Positions 24,064 through 34,393 of a stretch of 64,000 bases of DNA are shown piece by piece (within the stretch, counting starts at the first letter, position 1; each line of letters opens with the position of its first letter). A program made the position numbers and the translations under genes. The notes below the pieces were generated by a model. That model was not told the origin of the DNA and searched no databases. It saw only the letters and a list, made by a program, of their open reading frames with translations. Origin of the DNA: Pyrenophora tritici-repentis (taxonomy: Eukaryota > Ascomycota > Dothideomycetes > Pleosporales > Pleosporaceae); NCBI RefSeq assembly GCF_003171515.1, contig NC_089393.1, positions 2,728,001 through 2,792,000 on the forward strand. Direction: 5' to 3'.

Positions 24064-27000
24064 ATGGCGGATAACCAAAGCGAAATAAGCTCTGCAGACT
24101 CTGCTGAAGCTCAGAATCAACTACAGAATGAGCAATCAGAACACCTCTCAGACTCACCATGGGCCAAATTTACCGCGGAACAACTTATGGAAAACTGTCC
24201 ATACACAGTTGCACTCAAGGTCATCAATACAGCTCTCTGGGGTGTACCCGCACCGGCGGACGCAAATGAGACACACGCAACAACGTGGGTCGCTAAGGCT
24301 ATCCACGACTACAATGTGTCAATGGCCTGGGACGATGACCTCTTCATTGACTACAAATGGGACTTTGAAGGATGGACGAAGGAGCTATTTAGCAAGGTTG
24401 AGCGTGGTACACTAAGGTCTCTTAAGAGTGTGCTACGACACCGGGGAGTATACACTGGCAACAATCACGCCAGGGTGGCGGACTCTCTCTACAACATTCT
24501 AGGTATAGAGAATACTCTTGAATGGGAACCAGCAGAGTTTCGAGCCATGAAATTCGACCAACAGTCCGAAGCGTACCAGCGCCAGCAGAGCAATAGACGC
24601 CAACAGGACACTCAGCACACAGTCTATCCAGCTGTACAACAACCACCGCAAGTACAACAACCGCCGCAATTACAACAGCCACCGCAAGTACCACAGCCGT
24701 CGCAATTACAACGACCGTCGCAGGGCGAGCAACAAGAGCAGTATAGAGTGAGACAAGGCGTCCAGAGCCGTTCCCAAACAATAGAGCCACAACAGCCGCT
24801 ACACATGAGCGGTACGCTGGAAGGGCCTCAGCATCGACAACTGTGGGAGCAGGCCGCGCAGCCGCAACAAGGGCGTGCGCAACTACAGACACGGCCGCCA
24901 GCGACTGCATATCGCGAAGTCACGCCATTTCCGCAACAGCCAACGAACCGCGTCCCTAACAGACCACCCGAACTACCATACGACCCGTACAAGACGCTAC
25001 CGCCGCGATGGTCCCGCAACGATCGACTCGACGCTAATACGATCACGCAGTTCTCTAAGCTATGGGACAATAGCAACAAGTATACAGGGAATGCGTACGA
25101 TCTCCTAGACGATAAGATCAAGATCTTCTTCAGCATCTGCTGGCAGGTAGATATCCAAGAAGAGCAGTTTCACGCAGTGTTTCCCCGTATCCTTACCGGG
25201 CGTGCAGAGACATTCTACATACAGGTTGTAGAGAGAGATGACAGCTTTGCTGATGCGTACATGGCAATCAAAAACCACTTCGACCATGACGTCCATCACC
25301 AGCACTACTACACAGACTGGACGACTACAACCTTCGCTCGCACCCGCACAGAGAACCCCGACAAGGGACTACACGAGGTTCTGCAGATCCTGCTTGACAA
25401 GCTGCAGCTATGCCAGCGTGCCCTTGGCAAGAACTTTGAGGGCGAGGATGCCCTACGTACCACTGTCATCAATGCCTGCCGAGGAGTACCAGAGCTTGAG
25501 ATGGCACTGTTCAAACCAGCCACAATCTGTGAAGGACTCTTCTCAGACCTACGTTCTGCAGTTGAGACACACCTTGCACGGCAACACACTACCCAGATGG
25601 TCACAGAGGACCAATACTACTTAGATCGCCGATACAACGGCAATGGAAGAATCCGAGGTGGATCTCGAGGTGGAGGAGGATTCAGAGGCGGATCTAGAGG
25701 AGCATATCGAGGAGGCGAGCAGCGCGACGACAACGGACGAGGATTTAAGCCTCGCTGGAGGAAGAAATGCTTTGTTTGCCAGAAGGAAGGATGCTGGTCT
25801 ACCAACCACACAGACGAAGAGCGCAAGGCTGCCCGTACACAGTTCTTCTCTACGCTATACTTTACAGGTACACAGCCCCCCAAGGACTTCTCCGTACATC
25901 TTGCAGAATACGAAGGGATCGAGCACACTAGCCAGTACAATCAGAGAGGCTGGAGAGAGGAGGAAGACGATGACGACGTCGCGGAAGCATACCTTGAACA
26001 GCAGTTTTTCACGGAGCAATGCCTTGCAGATCAGGCGTTCTTGCACCACATCTCTGGCGACGACGTATACCGCCAAGACGCGCCATCAGCGCCAGCGTCA
26101 CAGTTCCTGCTTGAAGACCGCTACACAAGATCTGTGTACCAAGGGATCCTACCGGATACAGGCGCTGCCAACGTATCCACAGTTGGCAAGGAGCAGTACC
26201 TTGCACTCACAAGGGAAGATCCTACAGTTAGGATGGATACGTCTACAGCAGGAAAGGCATCTATCAAATTCGGCAAGGGCGAGGCTACATCATCTATTGG
26301 CACTTCACAGGTCTCTACAGACATTGGGACGATCAACTTTGAGGTGCTTGACGCACCTACACCATTCTTATTGTGCCTTGCAGACATGGACAGGTTAAAG
26401 GTCTACTTTAACAACACCACAAATGAGCTAGTCCAGGGTGACGTACACATCCCTGTAATTCGCAAATGGGGACATCCTTGGTTCCATCTGAACAAAAGAG
26501 AGAGAGCAACTGTGTTCCTGACAGAGACAGAGTTGCGACGGCTCCATCGACGATTTGGACACCCAGCTGTCACGCGACTTGTTAAGCTCTTAAAGGATGC
26601 TGGCCATAACGACTTCGAAGAAAGAACCCTAGAAGAAGTCACTAAGTTCTGCCACCACTGCCAGCTCCACAGCTCCGCACCGCGCCGATTCAAATTCACT
26701 CTCAAGGATGATCACCACTTCAACTATGAGATCCTGGTGGATGTGATGTACCTGAGCAACAAACCTGTACTGCATGTGGTCGATTCCTCAACAGCGTTTC
26801 AAGGCGCGAGGTTCCTCAGCGCTATCTCAGCTAAAGAAACATGGCAAGCACTGCGGATACTATGGATCGACACGTATCAAGGACCACCAGACATTATCAC
26901 GCATGACGCAGGCACTAACTTTGCAAGCACAGAGTTCCGCGCAGAAGCAAAGATCATGGGAGTCACATGCAAGCAAGTACCTACGGAGGCGCACTGGTCT

Positions 27001-29262
27001 ATCGGCAAAACTGAGAGGTACCATGCACCTCTACGCCGCGCATGGGACATACTCTATGCAGAACTCACTGACACTATGTCCGACGACGCGATTCTCCAGA
27101 TGGCTGTGAAGGCTGTCAACGATACTGCTGGCCCCGATGGACTAGTCCCGACGCTACTGGTCTTTGGAGCGTACCCACGAATGACTGCAGAGTCACCGCC
27201 ATCCCCGTCAATGGTCAAGCGCAGCGAGGCTATTCAAAAGGCGACGAAAGCCCTACGCAAGATCACGGCAGAGCACCAAGTTGCAGACGCCTTGAACACC
27301 CGCAATGGACCAGCCACTGCAGACATGCTCGCGCTCCCACTCCAGAGCGAAGTCTTAGTATGGAGAGAGAGTGATGGCTGGAATGGCCCGTACAAGATCG
27401 CCAGTACAGATGGCCACAACGTCACTGTTGACATGGTCAATGGTCCAACGACATTCAGATCCACTGTCGTCAAGCCATACTACAGACCAGACCACCTTTG
27501 GAGCGACCCCGATGCGCCACACGCGCCGAATGAGCCGCATGAGCCGGTAGCAGTACCACCGGCAGTGCAACCACGCAGGAGAGGCCGCCCTCCAGGGTCA
27601 AAGAACAAGCGGAAGGCGCACGCGTACATCACCAAGAAGGAGCAGGACGATCTTGAGCTAGCTATCAAGCTACGTAACGATGGAGTGATCACAACCTCAG
27701 GCGCCCCCTTTGAAGCGTCTGATGACCAAGAGATCAGCGACCTCGTAGGTCGTGGAGTCTTTAAATTTGAGCAATACGACGAGAGGCTACACAGCAAGAT
27801 CCGGATCTTCAAGTCACGCCTAGTACGTGAGGTCAAGGGAAAGACAACCAAGCCCTATGAGAAATCCCGCCTAGTTATCCAAGGCTACCAGGACCACGGC
27901 AAGGAGACTATTCTGACGCAATCTCCAACCATACAGCGATGTAGCCAGCGCCTGATTATGTCGCTGGCGCCCGAGATGGTACAACGCGGAATGAACATCG
28001 AGCTCCGTGACATTACGCAGGCGTATCCCCAGGCGCAGACAACCCTGAAGAGGACGATACTCGCACATCTTCCTACTGAGCTAGTCCATCGATATCCAGA
28101 AGGCACGCTACTCCATGTGATCAAGCCGCTGTATGGAATCGCTGAGGCAGGAGTCCACTGGTGGACAACGTATCACGGACACCATTGCAAGGAACTGGAC
28201 ATGGCAACATCGACGTACGACCCATGCCTATTGATCACGAACAGAGACGACGCAGGCATCTTCGGCATCGTTGGCATGCAGACAGACGACACTCTCATGC
28301 TCGGGACACCAGCGTTCTCGTCACGTGAAGAGAAGAAGATCCAGAAGGCAGAGTTCAGGTCAAAGCCAAAAGCAAGGCTGACACCAGAAGTGCAGTTAGA
28401 CTTCAATGGATGTACACTCACGATGGACGCCAGCAGAGTCTTGACCCTTAGGCAGAAAGGACAAGGAGGAAGGATCAGGCTTGTGGATATCAGGGCACCC
28501 GACCGCGCGCAACAGTACACCGAGCAGCGCACCCGCGGAGCGTACATCGCATCAACATGCCAACCAGAGGCGTCATTTGACCTGTCCGTCGCTGCTCAAG
28601 CTCAGCAACCATCAGACGAGGACATCAAGGCACTCAACAAACGCCTGAAATGGCAGATGGAGAATCTCGATCGTGGCCTGCGCTACGTCACTGTCAATCT
28701 TATGGAGGCCAAGTTGATGGTCTTTGTGGATGGCTCCTTTGCCAACAACAAGGACCTCAGCTCACAGCTAGGCTTTGTCCTTATGCTCGTCAACGAGTCT
28801 ATTGACGTCAACACCTTCACAATACAGGGCAACGTGATCCACTACAGCTCTACAAAATGCAAGCGCATCACACGGAGCGTACTGGCCTCAGAGATCTACG
28901 GCATGGTCAACGGCTTTGACATAGGCATTGCAGTTGCAACCACGCTGAGGATAGTTACAGAACGACTTAGACTACCTGCAATTCCCTTGGTTATCTGTAC
29001 AGACTCGTACTCCTTGTACGAGTGCCTAGTAAAGCTTGGGACGACGAAGGAAAAGCGTCTCATGATCGACATCATGGCGCTGCGCCAATCATATGAGCGT
29101 CGCGAGATCACGGAGATCCGCTGGATCAATGGTGAAGACAATCCTGCAGACGCCTTCACCAAGGCATCGCCAAACCGCGCTCTTGAACGCTTTATTGACG
29201 GCAATAAGCTGACAGTCCGAGTAGAGGGATGGGTGCAGAGGCCGACAAGCTTTGATGGTTGA
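24064..29262 (+). CDS. Copia gag-pol polyprotein, 1732 aa, uninterrupted
   Basis: A single frame encodes all retrotransposon functions. Approximate residues: gag with a Gln/Pro-rich repeat (QQPPQ units) at 195-225; an Arg/Gly-rich stretch at 525-560; a zinc knuckle CFVCQKEGCW at 568; aspartic protease LPDTGAANVS at 695; integrase zinc site HRRFGHP...CHHC at 826-870; integrase core Asp in LVDVM (891), Asp in THDAGTNF (946) and Glu in GKTERYH (981); AT-hook RRRGRPPGSKNK at 1170-1180; reverse transcriptase with RDITQAYPQ (1313) and QTDDTLM (1406); RNase H from VDGSF (1554) to NPADAFTK (1694). The catalytic box reads TDD rather than YVDD, a clade variant also seen in the copy at 53962-57240. The ATG context CAAGATGG is good. 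The element appears competent. Confidence 0.95.
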   Translation: MADNQSEISSADSAEAQNQLQNEQSEHLSDSPWAKFTAEQLMENCPYTVALKVINTALWGVPAPADANETHATTWVAKAIHDYNVSMAWDDDLFIDYKWDFEGWTKELFSKVERGTLRSLKSVLRHRGVYTGNNHARVADSLYNILGIENTLEWEPAEFRAMKFDQQSEAYQRQQSNRRQQDTQHTVYPAVQQPPQVQQPPQLQQPPQVPQPSQLQRPSQGEQQEQYRVRQGVQSRSQTIEPQQPLHMSGTLEGPQHRQLWEQAAQPQQGRAQLQTRPPATAYREVTPFPQQPTNRVPNRPPELPYDPYKTLPPRWSRNDRLDANTITQFSKLWDNSNKYTGNAYDLLDDKIKIFFSICWQVDIQEEQFHAVFPRILTGRAETFYIQVVERDDSFADAYMAIKNHFDHDVHHQHYYTDWTTTTFARTRTENPDKGLHEVLQILLDKLQLCQRALGKNFEGEDALRTTVINACRGVPELEMALFKPATICEGLFSDLRSAVETHLARQHTTQMVTEDQYYLDRRYNGNGRIRGGSRGGGGFRGGSRGAYRGGEQRDDNGRGFKPRWRKKCFVCQKEGCWSTNHTDEERKAARTQFFSTLYFTGTQPPKDFSVHLAEYEGIEHTSQYNQRGWREEEDDDDVAEAYLEQQFFTEQCLADQAFLHHISGDDVYRQDAPSAPASQFLLEDRYTRSVYQGILPDTGAANVSTVGKEQYLALTREDPTVRMDTSTAGKASIKFGKGEATSSIGTSQVSTDIGTINFEVLDAPTPFLLCLADMDRLKVYFNNTTNELVQGDVHIPVIRKWGHPWFHLNKRERATVFLTETELRRLHRRFGHPAVTRLVKLLKDAGHNDFEERTLEEVTKFCHHCQLHSSAPRRFKFTLKDDHHFNYEILVDVMYLSNKPVLHVVDSSTAFQGARFLSAISAKETWQALRILWIDTYQGPPDIITHDAGTNFASTEFRAEAKIMGVTCKQVPTEAHWSIGKTERYHAPLRRAWDILYAELTDTMSDDAILQMAVKAVNDTAGPDGLVPTLLVFGAYPRMTAESPPSPSMVKRSEAIQKATKALRKITAEHQVADALNTRNGPATADMLALPLQSEVLVWRESDGWNGPYKIASTDGHNVTVDMVNGPTTFRSTVVKPYYRPDHLWSDPDAPHAPNEPHEPVAVPPAVQPRRRGRPPGSKNKRKAHAYITKKEQDDLELAIKLRNDGVITTSGAPFEASDDQEISDLVGRGVFKFEQYDERLHSKIRIFKSRLVREVKGKTTKPYEKSRLVIQGYQDHGKETILTQSPTIQRCSQRLIMSLAPEMVQRGMNIELRDITQAYPQAQTTLKRTILAHLPTELVHRYPEGTLLHVIKPLYGIAEAGVHWWTTYHGHHCKELDMATSTYDPCLLITNRDDAGIFGIVGMQTDDTLMLGTPAFSSREEKKIQKAEFRSKPKARLTPEVQLDFNGCTLTMDASRVLTLRQKGQGGRIRLVDIRAPDRAQQYTEQRTRGAYIASTCQPEASFDLSVAAQAQQPSDEDIKALNKRLKWQMENLDRGLRYVTVNLMEAKLMVFVDGSFANNKDLSSQLGFVLMLVNESIDVNTFTIQGNVIHYSSTKCKRITRSVLASEIYGMVNGFDIGIAVATTLRIVTERLRLPAIPLVICTDSYSLYECLVKLGTTKEKRLMIDIMALRQSYERREITEIRWINGEDNPADAFTKASPNRALERFIDGNKLTVRVEGWVQRPTSFDG

Positions 29263-29323
29263 TGCTACACACAGTTACCATCAACACATACTGTCACTAC
29301 CGATACAAGCAGAGTTACTAGCT

Positions 29324-29346
29324 ACCCAGAAAGAAAAGACTTCCAG
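29324..29346 (+). other. Polypurine tract region of the intact Copia
   Basis: A purine-rich run AGAAAGAAAAGACTTCCAG abuts the 3' LTR. The equivalent AAGAAAAGATTGCCAG abuts the 3' LTR of the other young Copia (minus strand, near 53868). Confidence 0.55.
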
Positions 29347-29710
29347 TGTCGGATCGTGAGTATCGGTAGAGACGTCGGCTGCTGGACACTTCGGCCCGAC
29401 TTCGGCCCACCTTGCGCAGAGCTTAGGTATACCTTCGTAGCAGCTGTGTGTGAGGGATCGATCAAGAAAGATTGGATTTGACAAGATACAAGCTATCGAG
29501 CTATCTACGTTGTGAGCCCGAACTTATGCTGTGGGCGCCAAGGCGCTAGTCCGATAAGATAAGGATCTTATCGATATGGGGGCCATGGGCCGAGCGAGTC
29601 TATGGATCCGTAACACTGTGTTCGTAATAAATCAATCACCATCACCGAACAGAATGCATTCCTAGTTATCGTTATTTCCTTTCAGCACTAGTGCTATAGA
29701 CCTTCCAACA
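29347..29710 (+). repeat. 3' LTR of the intact Copia, carrying a nested solo LTR
   Basis: The 192-bp LTR sequence is interrupted at 29449 by a 167-bp unit with a CTGTG duplication. The outer end CCTTCCAACA is followed by the AACGT target duplication. Confidence 0.94.
29449..29615 (+). repeat. Solo LTR nested in the Copia 3' LTR
   Basis: 167 bp, TGTGAGGGATCG to GATCCGTAACA, flanked by CTGTG at 29444-29448 and 29616-29620. It shares its 3' 115 bp with 14423-14672. Since it sits in a LTR that is otherwise identical to its partner, it is the most recent event recognisable in this part of the window. Confidence 0.9.
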
Positions 29711-30878
29711 AACGTCTTCTTATAAGCTACTTTAAAGGCTAGTAAAAAAGTTTCCTTATTAATATAGTAAATATAGCTACGTGCTAAGAGCAAGATCTTA
29801 TCGCTGTACGTACGCTTTAATAGCGAGTAGGGGATAACGTTAAAAGGCTATAAGAGGTGCGATACGTAAGGTAGTATATAGAGAGCGATAATCTTATTCT
29901 TCTTATAGTAGTCTTAAAATTATATTAAGCAGTAGCTCTTATAGCCGTTAATAATAAGTAGTCTATACGCCCTAGTAGAAGACGCCTTTATATAGGCGTT
30001 AAAGTGCTTAAGCTAGGCTAGCGTAAAGTTATTATTAATCTAGCTAGTAAAAGAGTGTAATAATCTAATTATAAGGCAGATCTGCGAACTAGGAGGTAAT
30101 AAGGACTTTGCCTATAAAGATAAAGAAGGGTAAGATAACACGCCTTATTATAGAGACGCCTTAGACTAGAGTTACCTACTCGCGATTACTAAGCTGTAGT
30201 TTCTTCTATTTCCTAGGTTTCTCTAAGCCTATAACTATAAGCTAAGAAGATATTGTACTTATTATAAAGCCTAACTTATTAAAGTTCTAAGTGTCCTTAT
30301 CTATAATACTATATTTCGTCTTTATTAATTAAACTAGGCTAAACTATAGCCTAATAACTACTAGATCCTCGTAGAGAGCTCGCTAGCGATTATACAGACG
30401 GCTCTAGCGTATACATAGCTTAGATGTATATTATATAAAGTTATTAACCTAGTTCTTACCTATAGGCTCACTACTATAATCGCGTAGTAGTCTATTAGCT
30501 ATATCTCGTACGTGTGCCTTTAAGGGCAGTATTCTATAGAAAGACTCGTCGCGTATATACTATATAATTACCTCCTCTTCTAGCTTTGTAAGGCGCTTTA
30601 TATTTAGCTTATAATCGCGTAAAGGGCGTTGTCTAGCGCGTTAGTTAATAAGCGTTCTCTAAGGGACGTTATAGGCAGCTGCAGCGCGTTTATTACTTTA
30701 AAATTAATATAATTTAATGTCTAAGATAGTAAGCTGTAGATCACCCTTAGTATAGGACTTTTGTAATTAATGTGGTTACGGTATTACATAAAGTTGCTGC
30801 TTAGGCGCGGCGATTGTGTTAGGGTGGCGACTCGGTTGGGGTGGCGACTCGCTTGTGAACCACGTTATTTCTAAGATA

Positions 30879-32517
30879 ACATAGTTGGCAAGCGAGCGGC
30901 GCACCCCACCAACTTTTGCAGCTTCAAAGCGATATATCTCAACAACGCGATAATATTATTGCTAGATATTAATATAGTAGACTACTCTATATTAATAGTA
31001 TTAGCGTTACATATGTGCTATGCCCGGTCTCCTTACACCTAGTGCAGCGCCTTTAAGCCCGCTAGCTAAGGCCTAATCGTGCTCCTCCTTAACGCTCTTT
31101 ATAAGCAATCTACTAGTTAGCCTTATCTTAAGTTAGTATATCCTCTCTAGCTCCCTTTGTAAGTACTCTAAGCTTCTATATACGCCTTTTAGAGCGCCGC
31201 CTACGCTCTAAGGCTACGCTGTTAGCCTTCTCAAGACTAGAGATCTAATCGCGTATTAGCTTAGTGAAGAGCATTATTACCTTAACACCCTTCTTGAGCT
31301 AGTTAATTACCTTAATAATTAATGCTAGTAATAAGCTATTATGCTAGCGCACGCGCTTACGTATTAGGCTTAACTAAGCCTTAAGCTTACGCGCGTTGCT
31401 CGGCGTTTAAGCTACCTAAGTAGCCTCTAGCAGAGCTATTAGAGGAGTAGGTATACGCAGCTATATATCTAGCTTTAATAAAACAGCCTCTAGTTATAGA
31501 GAAACAAGGCCTAAGCTGCAGAAGGCTAAGCAGATATTAGCTAGTGTGAATACTCTATTAAACGCTATCTTGGATGCTGGCAGAAACTCTAGCTTAGTAA
31601 TGTAGTTAATGTAGTTACGCATAAGGCTCTCTACCTTACGGCTATAGGCGCGCTTTGATAGCGAGAAAGCAGCTAATATTAAGTAGCTAAAGTAGGTAAG
31701 ATAAGTAAGAAGGTATATAGAGCGTATAGATATTATTCTCCTTATAGAGTTCCTTAAAACTCTAGAAATTAGTGGCTCTTATAGCTATTAATAATAAGTA
31801 GGCGACGCGCGCCTATAGTACGAGCCCACGTATAAGTATTAAAGTGCTTTAGCTACTTAACTCTAAGCTTATTATTCGTCTAGCTATTATCGCTAAGTGC
31901 GATTACCTAGTCGCGTAGGATATCCTCCTTATACCACGCTAATAGGTATTACTAGCTAGCAAAGATAAAGAATAGTAGCACTAACTAGCTAGTAGCGTTA
32001 ATAGTAGTAATTAGCGTTACCTCCTTATAATTACTTAGCTAAATTCACTGTAGCCCACCTCTCCTTTCTACTCTTATTATAACTAGCTGCGTTATAATCT
32101 TACCTTTTATAAAGCTAGCTTTACTAAAGTTGTAGACGTCCTTATTATAGATACCCTACTTTGCCTTTATCTCTTCTATAAGCTTAAACTACCTCTTTAT
32201 TAATATCGCATCTTTATATAGAGCTCTCTACCTATTATACGCCTAGTTAAAACACGTCCGAAGACTATCTATACGCTTGATAAAGTTAGCTAGCTACTCC
32301 TACCTAACCTAACTAGCGCTGCGTGTAGCTAGCAGCTTATTAGCTATATTACGTGCAGCTACGTAGGTAGGCGCAAACCTGCGCTAATTAAGGTGAAGTA
32401 TATAGCTAATAATCACCTTCTCTTCTCTCTAGGTAAGCTTCCTTGAGTTAGGCTAGCAATCGCGTCGGGTAGGTATACCAGCGCGTCGGCGGCGGAGCGT
32501 TGTTTCGGCTACGTAGT
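30879..32517 (-). mobile_element. RIP-degraded pogo-like element (family 2), truncated
   Basis: Starts ACATAGTTGGCAAGCGAG with TA before it. The minus-strand transposase is closely related to the intact one at 37092-38744: the C-terminal knuckle [11 protein letters not shown] near 31030-31060 and the N-terminal [13 protein letters not shown] block near 32470-32515. Gln codons have become stops. The 5' terminal repeat is lost where a Copia LTR begins at 32518. Confidence 0.85.
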
Positions 32518-32943
32518 TGTTAGATAATAGCACTGTTGAAGATAAGAGCGTACAGACGCTAGGTTAGACTAGCTCGACCCGGCGTCTGTGAGAGCCAATC
32601 GGATCACAGGAAGGCTTGGCACCCCCTAGGTGTGCCCACAACCGTAGAGAGAACTAAGATATAATTAATTTTTAATATTTTTTACTATTATTAACTATTT
32701 TATTAGTATTCTAGATGAGAGTGAATATCTAACAATTAAGAGTCTCACTATATTTACCTACCTACTAAAATAACCACCTTAACCACCCGCGACGCGACTG
32801 TGACTCTACGGGACTAGTAAGACTACATTAGATAGATGCTGTCACTGTAAGCGCGATGTGTAGCGCACAATATTAAGGATTAGATTAACCTAAAGTCTAC
32901 TACTTAGCCCCTACAGGAGCTAAAAGATATTAGAATCCTAGTA
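32518..32943 (+). mobile_element. Truncated Copia: 5' LTR plus gag start
   Basis: A 217-bp LTR (32518-32734) of the 14981/43219 family in plus orientation, followed by the leader ATTAAGAGTCTCAC and about 180 bp of RIP-mutated gag (TTRDATVTLRD recognisable). It is cut at 32943 by the next pogo-like element. No body or 3' LTR follows. Confidence 0.83.
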
Positions 32944-33940
32944 ACGTGGTTCACAAGCGAATGGCCACCACAAGCGAGTGGCCACCCTAACACTAGCGCA
33001 GCGTAGGCGCAGTAATATTATCTTATGTCTCAACAACGCAACGTACAATAAGCTTATACTAAAGGAAATATAATCCTCGCGATCTCTAATATTACATTAA
33101 ACTAGGTTCTAAGTATAGAACGTACTACAGTAATCTATAACGTCCCCTAAACGACCGTACGCTGGCGACGCACTAGATAACGCTCTCGACGCGACTGCGA
33201 GCTAAACTTAAAGTGCCTTATAAAACTAGAGGTGGAGGCAATTATATAGCGTGTACTTAAAGAGAGTTTATATAGAATATTGCCCTCGAAAGCACATATA
33301 TAAGATATAGTAGATAGACTGCTAAGAGAGCGTAGTAGAAAGCCTATAGGCAAGAACTAGGTTAATAACTTTATTAAGCGTACACTAGAGCTGTAAACGC
33401 AATAGAGCTATCTATATAATTACGAGCGAGGTGCCTATAAAGACCTAGTAATTATCTAGCTATAGTTTAGCCTAGTTTAATTAGTAAAGGCGAAGTACAG
33501 TATTTTAGATAAAGACACCTAGAACTTTGATAAGTCTAGCTTTATAATAGGCAGAATATTTTCTTAGCTTATTATTATAGATAGGCTTAGAGAAACCTAG
33601 GAAATAGAAGAAACTATAACCTAGCGATCGCGAGTAGGTTACCCTAGTATAAGGCGTCGCTGCAACGGGGCGTATTATCCTACCTTTCCTTATCTTTGTA
33701 GGCAAGGTCCTTATCTTTACCTAGTACACTAATCTACCTCGCAACTAGGTTATTAACGTTTCTCCTACTAGCTAGATTAATAACGATCTCGCGCTAGCGA
33801 AGCTTAAGCACTTTAACGCCTATATAAAGGCGTCCTCTCCTAGGGCATATAGGCTGCTTACTATTAACGGCTACAAGAGCTACTACTTAATAGAATTCTA
33901 AGACTACTAGAAGGAGAATAAGACTATTACTTTCTATCTA
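32944..33940 (+). mobile_element. Truncated RIP-degraded pogo-like element, family 1 variant
   Basis: Begins ACGTGGTTCACAAGCGAA after TA, with the paired subterminal motif GCGA(A/G)TGGCCACC. The N-terminal two thirds of the transposase, with many stops, is readable up to 33940, where the Tc1 element begins. The right half is absent and does not reappear beyond the Tc1 element. Confidence 0.78.
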
Positions 33941-34393
33941 CAGTAGGGTAACAAAAACAAAACAACATTAAAAAAGCTACGTTTTTTAAAGCCATATATC
34001 TAGACAACTAGACTAGCTAGAACTAAAATTTTTATTGTTTTAGAAAGCTAAGAGCTTCTTCTTGAGGTTAGCTTCCTAATATATCTGCTTAGTAAGCACT
34101 TAGGAGAAGATAAGTAGCAGTAGATATAGAGGTAAAAAACATCCTAGTTTAATGCAGCTACAACTTTTTGGTGAGCGTATAAAAAGTTCTAAAAAAAACG
34201 ATGTGATACTAGCTTATACAAGCATTACCTAAGCAAAATTAGGACCAGGGTATGTTACTTACTTTTCTTTCAATCAAAGTTTTAAAAAAAGGACGCTTAA
34301 AAAAGACGCTAAGATTACGTAAGCTTCTTTTAGTCTTATTCTATATATTTTTCTCTTTCTAATCTCAATTTTTCTCTTCTATATTACCTCTCT

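Larger units (their letters stand above)
23543..29710 (+). mobile_element. Intact Copia retrotransposon
   Basis: The LTRs are 192 bp (23543-23734) and, at 29347-29710, the same 192 bp with a 172-bp insertion. Apart from the insertion I see no difference between the two, which indicates a very recent transposition. The target duplication is AACGT at 23538-23542 and 29711-29715. The leader CTGATCAGTGATTGC follows the 5' LTR and is shared with the Copia at 53671. A purine-rich AGAAAGAAAAGACTTCCAG precedes the 3' LTR. There is no sign of RIP, although the flanking DNA is saturated with it. Confidence 0.96.
22848..30865 (-). mobile_element. RIP-degraded pogo-like element (family 1) split by an intact Copia
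   Basis: Ends ACGAAGTTCACAAGCGAA and, inverted, GCTTGTGAACCACGT, with TA at 22846-22847 and 30866-30867. Without the Copia 23543-29710 and its AACGT duplication the element is about 1845 bp, the size of its siblings at 10640 and 49828. The transposase is on the minus strand. Its C-terminal knuckle region lies near 23020-23060 and its N-terminal helix-turn-helix near 30600-30680, with numerous Gln/Trp stops. The sequence across the Copia insertion point matches the uninterrupted sibling at 50505-50530. Confidence 0.9.

Noticed and set aside
24422..24910. A 162-codon minus-strand frame rich in Val and Ala
   Set aside because: Mirror of the Gln/Pro-rich repeat in the Copia gag; low complexity, no support.
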